Below are positions 28,082 to 36,700 of a stretch of DNA of 64,000 nt, one piece after another. The position numbers and the translations under genes were made by a program. The stretch covers positions 78,512 through 142,511 of the forward strand of contig UVIF01000001.1 of assembly GCA_900596015.1 (NCBI GenBank), read 5' to 3'. The notes under the pieces are model-generated. The model was not told where the DNA came from. It was given only the letters and a program-made list of their open reading frames with translations, and ran no database searches. Positions within the stretch are counted from its first letter, which is position 1; every line of letters starts with the position of its first letter. This DNA is from Pseudomonas viridiflava. GTDB lineage: Bacteria > Pseudomonadota > Gammaproteobacteria > Pseudomonadales > Pseudomonadaceae.

Positions 28082-28711
28082 TCATTTCAACCAATCCAGC
28101 GTCATGATCAGGCGGCGCTCGCCAGCCCGTGCCTGCGGCGAGCGATGAATGATTCCGCGCCCTTCGTTGCTCATCCATCGCTCACCCTTGAACAAGGCCA
28201 CGTCAGCCGCCAGCAGCTTGTGCGGTGCATCTACCGGTTCGGACCCGGCCTGCCCCAGCCCCGCCCTGGGCATCGCACCCTCTTCGAGCCATTCGCTGCC
28301 CCGGCCAGCGTACGTCGTGATCAAGCGCACGGAGACCCGATCGACGTGATAACGCGGACACATCGCCTTGTCCAGAATGCGCAGACGCAGGCCGATACGC
28401 TCGGCGCCCAACAGGCAACCGTAGGCCTGGATCAACCAGGCAACATCCTCGACGAACTCGGCGTAACCCTCACACTGAGCGAAAGCGGCAGCCAGCCCGA
28501 CCAGATCCGGGGGCTCTTCCCCCTGTAACTCAATCACTCGCGACTCCGATAGTGGATCGTCACGGCACAACAACGCATCAGTGAAACTCGCGATCGCGGG
28601 CGAAAATTGCCGCGTCCAGATGGCCAGGTTTATGTCGTCGCGCAGGATCTCCGCCAGCACGGCGGGCTCGGGCGACTGAATGTAATGGGGGGTGGCGGGC
28701 ATGGCATACAT
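28082..28711 (-). CDS. DUF1826 family protein
   Basis: A 209-residue cytoplasmic protein recognised as DUF1826 from the CPRYHVDRVSVRLITTYAG region (about 118-138), which looks like a jelly-roll metal/2-oxoglutarate-type core with H-x-D and a late His (IIHRSP). In other pseudomonads DUF1826 genes sit beside the zinc-responsive COG0523 GTPase genes and belong to the Zur regulon. A one-mismatch Zur-like site lies 24 bases before this start. An alternative start is at 28702. The biochemical role is unknown. Confidence 0.75.
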   Translation of the reverse strand: MYAMPATPHYIQSPEPAVLAEILRDDINLAIWTRQFSPAIASFTDALLCRDDPLSESRVIELQGEEPPDLVGLAAAFAQCEGYAEFVEDVAWLIQAYGCLLGAERIGLRLRILDKAMCPRYHVDRVSVRLITTYAGRGSEWLEEGAMPRAGLGQAGSEPVDAPHKLLAADVALFKGERWMSNEGRGIIHRSPQARAGERRLIMTLDWLK

Positions 28712-28734
28712 CGCATCAGTGGAGGATATGAATA

Positions 28735-28747
28735 GATATAACATAAC
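28735..28747. promoter_or_regulatory. Second Zur-like site
   Basis: GATAT-AAC-ATAAC matches the Zur core GTTAT-N3-ATAAC at 9 of 10 fixed positions. It stands between the leftward DUF1826 gene and the rightward hydrolase gene and is weaker than the site at 27198. Control of DUF1826 is the more likely role, given what is known of the family. Confidence 0.5.
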
Positions 28748-28831
28748 ATATCAATAACCACGCCCATGATCGAACGAGATGTGACAGTCGCGCCGTTGTC
28801 ACAGCTTTATCACCCAAAGGAGGATGAGCCA

Positions 28832-29719
28832 GTGAAACAGATTCAAGCAGGTGTGCTCGACGTGGCGTACCGGGACCTTGGCCCAGCCAATGGGCTCACG
28901 GTCGTGCTATTGCATGGCTTCCCCTACGACATCCGCGCCTACGACGCGGTGGCCGAACGGATCACCGCTGCCGGTTGCCGATGCATCGTTCCCTACCTGC
29001 GCGGATACGGGGGCACGCATTTCGTCGACGCAAACACGCCTCGCTCGGGTGAGCAAGCAGCCTTGGGGTCGGACCTGCTGGCATTATTGGATGCTTTGAA
29101 AATTCCCCAGGCCGTACTTGCCGGCTACGACTGGGGTGGCCGCGCAGCGTGCGTGGTGTCCGCCCTGTGGCCCGAGCGCGTCGTGGGACTGGTCAGTTGC
29201 GAGCCGGGCTACAACATCCAGGACATTGCCCATGCGACCCGCCCCGCCGCCCCGCAAGCCGAACAGCGCTTGTGGTATCAATACTACCTGCACGGCGCCC
29301 GTGGCTACGCAGGCCTTGAAGCCGACCGGGATGCCTTCTGCAAGCTGCTGTGGCAACTATGGTCGCCGACCTGGGCATTCACCGATGAGGTGTTTTTAGC
29401 CTCGGCGCAGTCGTTCCACACTCCCGACTTCGTCGACGTGGTCACGCACTCCTATCGCCATCGCTTCGGACTGGTCGACGGCGATGCGCAGTACGCGGCC
29501 ATCGAACAGAGGCTGGCGAAGCAACCCGTCATTGCCGTGCCAACGGTCATCCTGGCCGGTGCTTGCGACGGTGTCACCCCGGTTCAGGATGAGCAGCAGG
29601 CGCTACGCCGATTCAGCGCCCCTGTTCGTCGATCAATCCTCGAAGGCGTGGGCCACAACGTCCCGCAGGAGGCACCGGAGGCATTCGCCCAGGCGGTGCT
29701 GAGCCTGTTAGGGCCGTGA
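28832..29719 (+). CDS. Alpha/beta hydrolase (epoxide hydrolase/dehalogenase-like)
   Basis: A 295-residue enzyme with the oxyanion motif HGFP, an aspartate nucleophile in GYDWGG (D100 from this start) and the C-terminal His in GVGHNVP. An Asp rather than Ser nucleophile points to epoxide hydrolase or haloalkane dehalogenase chemistry. The start is the GTG at 28832, placed behind a near-perfect AAAGGAGG; an in-frame ATG at 28766 would precede the ribosome site. It is divergent from the DUF1826 gene. Confidence 0.82.
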   Translation: MKQIQAGVLDVAYRDLGPANGLTVVLLHGFPYDIRAYDAVAERITAAGCRCIVPYLRGYGGTHFVDANTPRSGEQAALGSDLLALLDALKIPQAVLAGYDWGGRAACVVSALWPERVVGLVSCEPGYNIQDIAHATRPAAPQAEQRLWYQYYLHGARGYAGLEADRDAFCKLLWQLWSPTWAFTDEVFLASAQSFHTPDFVDVVTHSYRHRFGLVDGDAQYAAIEQRLAKQPVIAVPTVILAGACDGVTPVQDEQQALRRFSAPVRRSILEGVGHNVPQEAPEAFAQAVLSLLGP

Positions 29720-29760
29720 GGCCCCTACCATGGTGTGGCCCATCGATTGGTGTCGGGTGT

Positions 29761-30651
29761 CTATTCACTCAAGAGCGTGCGCAGCAGCTCGATCATAGGC
29801 TCGACCGCCGGGCTGCTTCGATTGGGTGCCTGCACCAGATGCAATTGCCTTGACGCCACGGAATCATCCAGATCGCGAACGACTATATCCGCCCTGCAGG
29901 TGGTGGTGGACAGTTTCGGTGCAAGCGCCACGCCCAACCCTGCAGCGACCATTGCCTGGGTTTCCTGATAGTCGTTGGCCAACAGGGCGATGCGTGGCGT
30001 GAACTTGCACTGGGCAGCGGTGCGGTGCAGCAGCTCGGTGATTTCATGACCATCGGACCGGCACACCCAAGCCTCCTTGGCGAGCTGAGCCAGGTTCAGA
30101 GGTCCTGCCTCCTGCGCCATTGCGTGCCCTGCTGGCAGCAATACCACCGTAGGGTCCGTGCGTAGCTGCAAGGTCGACCCAGGTTCGTTCAGCCACGGGT
30201 ATGTCCAGGTAATGGCCAGATCGAGCTCACCCGAGCCGATGAGTTGACGCAGCGCCACCAGACGAGTGCTGCGCACATCCAGGGTGATGGTCGGATGCCG
30301 CGCCCTGAACTGCATGACAATTCGCGGCAACAATGAAGACCCCAGCGTCGGAAAAACCCCCAGCGACAGGTGGCCGGCGCGGCCTTCGGCAACACTGCGC
30401 AGTTCCGTCTCGAGCTGCGCCATCTGTGCCTCGATCAGGTTGACCCGGCGCATGACCCGCTCCCCGGCATCGGTAAGCGCCATGCCATGGGGTCGACGCT
30501 CGAACAGTGGCAGCCCGATGACGCTTTCCACACGCTGTACCGTTTGAGAAACCGCGGAGGGGGTCAGGTGCAAGCTGCGTGCGGCAGCGGTCATCGAGCC
30601 GACTCTGCCGACTTGTGCCACCACTCTGAGTTTTTCGATATCGAGCTTCAT
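29761..30651 (-). CDS. LysR family transcriptional regulator
   Basis: A 296-residue regulator with an N-terminal winged helix-turn-helix (residues 1-62, GSMTAAARSLHLTPSAVSQTVQRVE) and a substrate-binding-like effector domain (about 90-290). It is divergent from the CitMHS transporter and MmgE/PrpD genes, the classic arrangement for a LysR activator. The perfect dyad at 30703-30720 lies 52 bases upstream of its own start. The effector is probably the tricarboxylate or dicarboxylate carried by the transporter. Confidence 0.88.
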   Translation of the reverse strand: MKLDIEKLRVVAQVGRVGSMTAAARSLHLTPSAVSQTVQRVESVIGLPLFERRPHGMALTDAGERVMRRVNLIEAQMAQLETELRSVAEGRAGHLSLGVFPTLGSSLLPRIVMQFRARHPTITLDVRSTRLVALRQLIGSGELDLAITWTYPWLNEPGSTLQLRTDPTVVLLPAGHAMAQEAGPLNLAQLAKEAWVCRSDGHEITELLHRTAAQCKFTPRIALLANDYQETQAMVAAGLGVALAPKLSTTTCRADIVVRDLDDSVASRQLHLVQAPNRSSPAVEPMIELLRTLLSE

Positions 30652-30702
30652 GGAAAGAGCCTATTAGCTATTAAGCCAGACTTCAATCTGTGTTTAGCAT
30701 TT

Positions 30703-30720
30703 GTCGTTAGGCTTAACGAC
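30703..30720. promoter_or_regulatory. LysR-type operator dyad
   Basis: GTCGTTA-GGCT-TAACGAC is a perfect 7-4-7 dyad in the 259-base gap between the LysR gene and the divergent transporter gene. It contains T-N11-A spacing typical of LysR recognition sites. Its place 52 bases from the regulator start fits autoregulation together with activation of the divergent genes. Confidence 0.55.
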
Positions 30721-30803
30721 CTGGCGTTGATATCTTTTTATCAAGCGCTGCAATTCTCGTCAGCAGCACTACCCAGACACAATAAAAACAAAAGGCACCG
30801 CTC

Positions 30804-30899
30804 ATGAACCCACGACACAACCTGGTCTCGCAGACAGATCACTGCCTGCCCCATCCGCCCGTCCCCTTTATTGTTCCTGTCCCATTCGACGCCTGCTGA
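30804..30899 (+). CDS. Possible 31-codon leader peptide before the CitMHS gene
   Basis: A short frame with ATG 30804 and stop 30897-30899, ending 11 bases before the transporter start. An A-rich stretch (AATAAAAACAAAAGG, 30781-30795) sits just before it. This fits the AAnAAnAA motif bound by Hfq/Crc in Pseudomonas and also includes AAAGG as a weak ribosome site. It could be a translated leader through which catabolite repression acts on the transporter. There is no direct evidence of translation. Confidence 0.25.
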   Translation: MNPRHNLVSQTDHCLPHPPVPFIVPVPFDAC

Positions 30900-30910
30900 G
30901 GAGCACCAAC

Positions 30911-32209
30911 ATGTTGGCTCTCCTCGGTTTTGCCACCTTGGGTGTGTTCATGCTATGCGTCATCCGCAAATGGATGACGGCCTTCGTCGCGATCATAGTC
31001 GTGCCAGCATTTTTCCTGCTGTTTACCGGCCAGGGCGCACAGCTGGGCGAAATGATCGCCGCCGGCATCAAGACGGTAGCACCCACTGCCGTGTTGCTGT
31101 TGTTCGCCGTGCTGTATTTCGGCTTGATGATGGATGCGCGCTTGTTCGATCCGCTATCGCGACTGATCATCCGCATATCCAAAGGCGACCCAGTCAATAT
31201 CTGCGTGGGCACCGCCGTCCTCGCCTGTCTGGTCGCCCTGGATGGCGACGGAACCACCAGCTACATGATCATCTGCTCGGCTTTCCTGCCGCTCTACAAA
31301 AGGCTGCACATCAACCCGTTGATCATCGCGACCATCGCCACCATGGCGCTGGGTACCGTGTCCGGGACGACCCCTTGGGGGGGTGCTGCAACACGGGCCG
31401 TCAGTATCCTGCACCTGGACGCCAGCGAGTATTTCGCGGCAATGCTCGGCCCGATGATCCTGTCCTGCGCCTTCGTCTGCCTCATTGCCTACGTGCTGGG
31501 GCGCAAAGCGCGCAAGGCAATCGATCCGCAGCACAGTGCGCAGGTTTCAGCGCAGATCATCGCCGAGAGCTGCCAGGTCGAGCACGCCGCCAACTGGCGG
31601 ACGGCATTGAACGCTGCACTGACCGTCCTGCTGCTGGTGTGCCTGGTCTTGGGTGTAGCCAACCTCATGGTGTTGTTCATCGCCGGTTTCGTCATCGCAC
31701 TGTTCGTCAATGTGCCACGTGCTGCCGACCAAGGCGCTGTCATTCAGCGGCATGCAGCAAGTGCCGTGCCTGTGGTGATGCTGGTATTAGGCGCAGGGGT
31801 CTTCACGGGGATTTTGACTCAAACCGGCATGACCACGGCGATGGCCGAAGCCTTCGTGGGCAGTCTGCCCAGCCACCTCGGCTCCTTGATCCCACTGGCC
31901 ACCGCGCTGATCGGCATCCCCCTGAGCTTCTTCATGGCCAACGACGCGTACTTCTTTGGCATCGTGCCGGTACTGGCGGAAATGGCCGCGCGCTACGACA
32001 TCCCCGCCATGGAGATCGCTCGTGCCGCCGTCATCGGCCAGATGGCCCATTCGATAGGCCCGGCCTCGGCGCCCTTGTGGGCCTTGCTCGGCATCATCAA
32101 GGCAGACCTGGGCGACTTCCAGAAATTTGCCTGGAAATGGGTGCTGCTGGCATCGCTGGCCTACATGACTTTTGCCGTCCTGACCGGGGCAATCTCCGTC
32201 TCCAGGTAG
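30911..32209 (+). CDS. CitMHS family citrate/tricarboxylate transporter
   Basis: A 432-residue inner-membrane symporter with about twelve helices. The CitMHS motif LDGDGTTSYMI (about 110-120) and GTVSGTTPWGG (about 150-160) are present. Members carry metal-citrate complexes or related tricarboxylates with protons. It is followed after 101 bases by an MmgE/PrpD-type dehydratase and preceded by a divergent LysR gene, suggesting uptake of a citrate analogue (for example aconitate or methylcitrate) that the dehydratase-like enzyme then converts. Confidence 0.88.
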   Translation: MLALLGFATLGVFMLCVIRKWMTAFVAIIVVPAFFLLFTGQGAQLGEMIAAGIKTVAPTAVLLLFAVLYFGLMMDARLFDPLSRLIIRISKGDPVNICVGTAVLACLVALDGDGTTSYMIICSAFLPLYKRLHINPLIIATIATMALGTVSGTTPWGGAATRAVSILHLDASEYFAAMLGPMILSCAFVCLIAYVLGRKARKAIDPQHSAQVSAQIIAESCQVEHAANWRTALNAALTVLLLVCLVLGVANLMVLFIAGFVIALFVNVPRAADQGAVIQRHAASAVPVVMLVLGAGVFTGILTQTGMTTAMAEAFVGSLPSHLGSLIPLATALIGIPLSFFMANDAYFFGIVPVLAEMAARYDIPAMEIARAAVIGQMAHSIGPASAPLWALLGIIKADLGDFQKFAWKWVLLASLAYMTFAVLTGAISVSR

Positions 32210-32310
32210 ATCCCGCTCTGCATGGCGAATTTGACTCCATCCCGGCAATGCGGCCTTGAACGAGGTACCGACACGCCTGGTCGATACCTCCCTTCACGAT
32301 TGGACTCACA

Positions 32311-33675
32311 ATGAAACTGACCTCTGCCATCGCAGCACGCACCTGCAGTCTGACCTTCGAGCACTTATCCCCACAGGCCTTATGGAATGCCAAGCTCGCC
32401 ATCCTCGACACCGTGGGCTGTGCCTTGGCAGGCGCACGTGAACCCGTGGTGCACACGCTGCTGCAGACCGGGGGACTGAACACCCTCGGCGCAGTACCGG
32501 TACTGGGCAGACACGAACGACTGGACCCGCTGTGCGCGGCCCTGGTCAACGGTGCTGCGGCCCATGCGCTGGATTTCGACGACGTGAACATCGCCATGGG
32601 CGGGCACCCTACCGCGCCGATCCTGCCGGCCTTGTTGGCCTTGGCTGCAGAAGGGGGACACACCGGCCGCCAGCTGTTGCTGGCTTACGTGGCCGGCTTC
32701 GAAACGCAGGCACGCCTGGCACAGAGCGTCAATTTTCATCACTACGACAAGGGCTGGCACCCAACTGCCACCTTAGGCGTGTTCGGCGCAGCTGCGGCCA
32801 GTGCTCGGTTGCTTGGCCTCGATGAACAGCAGACCTCGATGGCCTTGGCGCTGTGTGTGTCGTTGGCCTCGGGTGTCAAGGCCAACTTCGGCACCATGGC
32901 CAAGCCCTACCACGTCGGCCATGCCGCCAGGAACGGCCTGATGGCAGCGCTTCTGACCCGCAACGGTTTCACCGCAAGCCTGGATGCCTTCGAACATCGG
33001 CAAGGTTTCTTCGAAGTGTTCAACGGCCCCGGAAACTATACGCCGGCACTGGCATTGCAGAATTGGGCTGCTCCCCTGGACATCGTGGAGCCAGGTATCG
33101 GCATCAAGCTCTACCCCTGCTGCGACAGCACACACACCAGCCTCGATGCCTTGTTCACGCTGCGCCGTGACCACCCTTTCGAGGTTCGCGACGTTGCAGG
33201 CATCGAGGTCTACCTGCATCCACTGCGCTTGACCCATGTCGACCGCCCGCTGCTGCGGACCAGCCTGGATGCCAAATTCAGCGTGCAATATTGCCTGGCC
33301 CGCGCCCTGATCGACGGCCGCATCGTACTCGACAGCTTCAGCGAAAACGCCTTCAACGACGCCGAAGCGCTGGCGCTCATGCAACGCATACATGCCCTGC
33401 CTCACCCCACCCCGTCTCTGGCCAGACGGGGCAACTACCTGACCGACTTGCACATTCGATTGCACGACGGGACGCGGCTGACCGTGCGAGCGCACAGTCC
33501 GGCCGGCAGGACCGCCGACCAGCCAGCCCCCCTGGAGAGCATCATGACCAAGTTCAACCACAACGCGGCTAAGGCCTTGGATACGCAAGCCGTTGCAACC
33601 TTGAGCGATACCCTCATGCGCATGGAGCAATTGCCCCGCGCCGAGGTGATCGGCGATCTTTGCGCGACGCGTTGA
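32311..33675 (+). CDS. MmgE/PrpD family protein
   Basis: A 454-residue enzyme of the family that includes 2-methylcitrate dehydratase PrpD, cis-aconitate decarboxylase and iminodisuccinate epimerase. Family hallmarks are ALDFDDVN (about residue 88), GGHPTAPILPALLA, the KxYPCCDSTH region (about 267-276) and the C-terminal lid. No prpB or prpC gene is near, so this is not the propionate operon. Its placement behind a CitMHS carrier suggests an isomerase, dehydratase or decarboxylase for an imported tricarboxylate. Confidence 0.85.
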   Translation: MKLTSAIAARTCSLTFEHLSPQALWNAKLAILDTVGCALAGAREPVVHTLLQTGGLNTLGAVPVLGRHERLDPLCAALVNGAAAHALDFDDVNIAMGGHPTAPILPALLALAAEGGHTGRQLLLAYVAGFETQARLAQSVNFHHYDKGWHPTATLGVFGAAAASARLLGLDEQQTSMALALCVSLASGVKANFGTMAKPYHVGHAARNGLMAALLTRNGFTASLDAFEHRQGFFEVFNGPGNYTPALALQNWAAPLDIVEPGIGIKLYPCCDSTHTSLDALFTLRRDHPFEVRDVAGIEVYLHPLRLTHVDRPLLRTSLDAKFSVQYCLARALIDGRIVLDSFSENAFNDAEALALMQRIHALPHPTPSLARRGNYLTDLHIRLHDGTRLTVRAHSPAGRTADQPAPLESIMTKFNHNAAKALDTQAVATLSDTLMRMEQLPRAEVIGDLCATR

Positions 33676-33805
33676 ACGTCGGGTAAACGCCAAGTGCGTC
33701 CTGGGGCAGGCACTGTAGGACACAGTGCCGAATAGATGCACTCGACCATGTGCACACGAGCGGCATCCACTTGGACACCGCTGCTGCATTCCCTGTATTG
33801 ACCGC

Positions 33806-34603
33806 TCAACCAATGCGAAAGAAAATCTTGCCCAGCATCAGCAGGCTTACGCAAACACAGAGCACAGAGAACATCTGCTGCAAGAGCCGTGCAGGTAGGG
33901 TCGGCGCCACAAGGCGGCCGCCAATCATGCCGACCAGTGCCGATACGGTGAACACGGCGCCTGCCGAAGAAAACGTCATACCCTGGCTGAACAGATGGCC
34001 CAAGGTACCCAGCGAGACCAGTGCAACCACCATCAATGACGTGGCCACGACGCCATGCATGCGCACGTCGCTGAACGTTCGAAAGGCGGGAACGATGAAA
34101 AACCCTCCCCCGACTCCCAGCAAGCCGGTCAGGAACCCCGAAGTCGCGCCAATCGATGCCAGCGTCGCCAGGCATCGGGCATTCCAGTCGAGTCGGCCCG
34201 TGGCAGGATCGAGCATACAGTTGCGCTGCAGTGCGCCTCGGGCCTCGTCGTCGCGTCTTGCCTGCGAGTACATTCGACACGCCACAATCAGCATGACCAC
34301 GGCGAACACTGCCATCAATGCTGTACCCGGCACGCGTGCGGCCACGTAAATGCCCACAGGGGCCACCACCCATCCGGCGGCTGCCATCGTTGCTGCTGCC
34401 TTGTAGCGCACCAGGCCATGGCGTAGCCCCTGCATCGCGCCGATCAAGGCAGCACTGCCAACCGCGAGCAACGCGATGGGCGTGGCTTGGGTAATCGACC
34501 AACCCAGTCCGAGGGTCAGGGCCGGAATCGCCAGAATGCCACCACCTGCCCCGGTGAGCCCCAGCACCAGGCCCACGCAGGCTCCCAACAGGAAGGTCAG
34601 CAT
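33806..34603 (-). CDS. TSUP family sulfite/sulfur-anion exporter (TauE/SafE)
   Basis: A 265-residue membrane protein with about eight helices and the two TSUP repeats, GLTGAGGGILAIPAL (about residue 15) and GLLGVGGGFFIVPAF (about 155). It begins 4 bases after the stop of the SQR fusion gene, so it is co-transcribed. It probably exports sulfite or thiosulfate formed by the persulfide dioxygenase step. Confidence 0.85.
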   Translation of the reverse strand: MLTFLLGACVGLVLGLTGAGGGILAIPALTLGLGWSITQATPIALLAVGSAALIGAMQGLRHGLVRYKAAATMAAAGWVVAPVGIYVAARVPGTALMAVFAVVMLIVACRMYSQARRDDEARGALQRNCMLDPATGRLDWNARCLATLASIGATSGFLTGLLGVGGGFFIVPAFRTFSDVRMHGVVATSLMVVALVSLGTLGHLFSQGMTFSSAGAVFTVSALVGMIGGRLVAPTLPARLLQQMFSVLCVCVSLLMLGKIFFRIG

Positions 34604-34607
34604 CAGG

Positions 34608-36173
34608 TCACTTCGAAGAGCAGGCGGTGAGCCACTCACGCCCCTTGAGCATGCCATTCCAATAGAACCATGGCAGCAATCGTGCCTTGAGGAACCACGC
34701 CGACCTGCGCGGGATCGTCGGGTCCATCGGGAACGTTGGCAGCAATTTACCGCCATAGCCGAACTCGGCCAATATGACCTTGCCGTTCTCGACAGTAAGC
34801 GGACAGGAGCCGTAACCGTCATAACGGCGAGGCGGTTCCAGGCCTTTGCGCAGTGCGATGAGGTTGTCTGCGACCACCACCGCCTGCTTGCGCGCAGCCG
34901 CTGCAGTTTTGGCGTTGCTGGTGCCGCAGACATCCCCCAGGGCAAATACTTCAGGGTAGCGCGGGTGCTGCAACGTGGCCGGATCGACTTCCAGCCAGCC
35001 GGCCTTGTCGGCGAGCTCGCTGCGGCGAATCACATCCGGAGCTTGCTGCGGTGGCACGACGTGCAGTACATCGAAGCGTTTTTCCACGCGCGTCACGTTT
35101 CCGGCCGTGTCCGTCACATCGAACCATGCGGTCTTGCTCGGGCCATCGACCTTGACCAGATTGGACTGGAAGGCGAGTTTCGCGCCGTAGGCTTCGACAT
35201 ACTTCATCAGCGGGGCGACGAACGTGGCAACCCCGAACAGCACGGGAGCTGCCAGGTTGAACTCGACCGAAATCGACGACAGCACGCCCTCCTTGCGCCA
35301 GTGATCACAGGACAGGTACATCGCCTTCTGCGGCGCGCCTGCACATTTGATCGGCATTGGAGGCTGGCTGAACAAGACCTTCCCGCTGCGCAGCGAGCGA
35401 ACCAGTTCCCAAGTGTAGGGGGCCAGGTCGTGCCGGTAATTCGAGGTCACGCCATTCTTGCCAAGCGTCTCTTCAAGCCCTTCGATGTGTTCCCAGGCCA
35501 GTTGCAGACCCGGGCAGATGATGAGTTGCTGGTACGCCAGCTCGGTTCCGTCGCTGAGCAACACCAGCTTGCGGTCTGGAGCGAAGGCCGACACCGACGC
35601 CTTGATCCAGCATGCGCGCTGGGGAATGACGCTTTGTATTGGACGGGCGGTGGCATCGATGGGGTAAGCGCCCCCGCCCACCAGCGTCCAGGCGGGCTGA
35701 TAGTAATGCTCGGTGGCGGGCTCGACGATCGCAACGCGTAAAGACGAATCTCGCTTGAGCAGACCGGCCGCAACGGTGATGCCGGCAGAGCCTGCGCCCA
35801 TGACGACTACATCGTACTGCTGTGTCAGGGGGCTGCCTTTGGTTGCCGCCTCGTACAGCTTGGCCGACCGATTGCCGGTACGGCAGTAGGCAAGCACCGG
35901 CTTGGGCAACTGCTCCAGAAGCGCGTTCAGCGCTTGAGCCTGGGCTGCCGTAGCACCAGAGCTCGCTACGGGTAGATATCGGAACTCCAGCCCCGACGCG
36001 ACAGCCGCTCGGTGCATGGCCAGGTGGCTGGGTTGCTCAGCCCCACCTTCATCGTCAGGGCGATTGCAGATCAGGCTGGCGAACCCTTGAGCCTGCACCT
36101 CAGGCACATCCTGCGGATCGAGCTGACCTGCCACCGAGAACGATGCATCTATTCGCTTTATCACTTGCTCCAT
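34608..36173 (-). CDS. DUF442 phosphatase-like domain fused to sulfide:quinone oxidoreductase
   Basis: A 521-residue fusion. Residues 1-115 form a DUF442/Blh-type protein-tyrosine-phosphatase fold with the loop YCRTGNRS. Residues about 120-521 form a flavoprotein of the sulfide:quinone oxidoreductase family: an FAD motif GAGSAGITVAAG, redox cysteines in IICPG, KCAGAPQK, LSCDHW and a GDVCGTSNAKT FAD-binding end. It should oxidise sulfide at the inner membrane and pass electrons to quinone, producing persulfide. ATG 36173 is chosen over an upstream ATG (36233) because the DUF442 core begins right after it. The gene lies downstream of the sulfur-sensing ArsR gene and upstream of the exporter. 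Confidence 0.85.
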   Translation of the reverse strand: MEQVIKRIDASFSVAGQLDPQDVPEVQAQGFASLICNRPDDEGGAEQPSHLAMHRAAVASGLEFRYLPVASSGATAAQAQALNALLEQLPKPVLAYCRTGNRSAKLYEAATKGSPLTQQYDVVVMGAGSAGITVAAGLLKRDSSLRVAIVEPATEHYYQPAWTLVGGGAYPIDATARPIQSVIPQRACWIKASVSAFAPDRKLVLLSDGTELAYQQLIICPGLQLAWEHIEGLEETLGKNGVTSNYRHDLAPYTWELVRSLRSGKVLFSQPPMPIKCAGAPQKAMYLSCDHWRKEGVLSSISVEFNLAAPVLFGVATFVAPLMKYVEAYGAKLAFQSNLVKVDGPSKTAWFDVTDTAGNVTRVEKRFDVLHVVPPQQAPDVIRRSELADKAGWLEVDPATLQHPRYPEVFALGDVCGTSNAKTAAAARKQAVVVADNLIALRKGLEPPRRYDGYGSCPLTVENGKVILAEFGYGGKLLPTFPMDPTIPRRSAWFLKARLLPWFYWNGMLKGREWLTACSSK

Positions 36174-36278
36174 TACAAACCCCGGGCTTAGCCACCGTGT
36201 GAGAGTTCCAACACCGCGCCCCGGCCGAGCCACGCAAGGTGCGATAGCACAGCGACGAGCAGCGGGTCGTGCAGAGGC

Positions 36279-36608
36279 TTACTTCTTCAGCGCTTGGCCA
36301 CAGTAAAGTCCCGACAAGGTCTGCATCAGCGAGACCACCTCGAAGCTGGCCAACGAGTAGTAGATGTACTTGCCCATTCTGCGGGTGTTGACCATTCCTT
36401 CGTCGCGCAGCACACCCAACTGCTGCGACAACGTCGGCTGCCTGATCCCGGACAATGCCTCCAATTCCCCTACGTTTCGCTCGCCCTGAGTCAATTGGCA
36501 CAGCAGCAACAGACGGTCTTCGTTCGCCAAAGCCTTCAGCAAGGCACACGCCTTGGACGCAGAATCGCGCAACAGACCGATTTCTTCGGTGGACAATTGA
36601 GCAGTCAT
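36279..36608 (-). CDS. BigR/SqrR-type ArsR family sulfur-sensing repressor
   Basis: A 109-residue winged-helix protein. Two cysteines stand at C37 (LLLLC) and C103 (LYC), the same 66-residue spacing as the persulfide-sensing pair of BigR and SqrR, and the metal-site residues of ArsR/SmtB are absent. A disulfide or tetrasulfide between them would release DNA. ATG 36608 is preferred over 36665. It is divergent from the persulfide dioxygenase gene, with an inverted repeat between, and lies upstream of the SQR fusion. That makes it the likely repressor of the whole cluster. Confidence 0.88.
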   Translation of the reverse strand: MTAQLSTEEIGLLRDSASKACALLKALANEDRLLLLCQLTQGERNVGELEALSGIRQPTLSQQLGVLRDEGMVNTRRMGKYIYYSLASFEVVSLMQTLSGLYCGQALKK

Positions 36609-36644
36609 GGAAAGCCCCGATGGTTGATCGGTCGACAGTCTACG

Positions 36645-36666
36645 ATTGAATAGTATATGTTTCAAT
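36645..36666. promoter_or_regulatory. Candidate operator of the BigR-type repressor
   Basis: ATTGAA-10 bases-TTCAAT, a perfect inverted repeat in an AT-rich stretch (TAGTATATGT in the centre) between the divergent repressor and dioxygenase genes. Position and AT-richness match known BigR boxes, and it would cover both promoters. Confidence 0.55.
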
Positions 36667-36700
36667 ATAGTGTAACGACGTGAATCGAAGAGGTTGCCCG

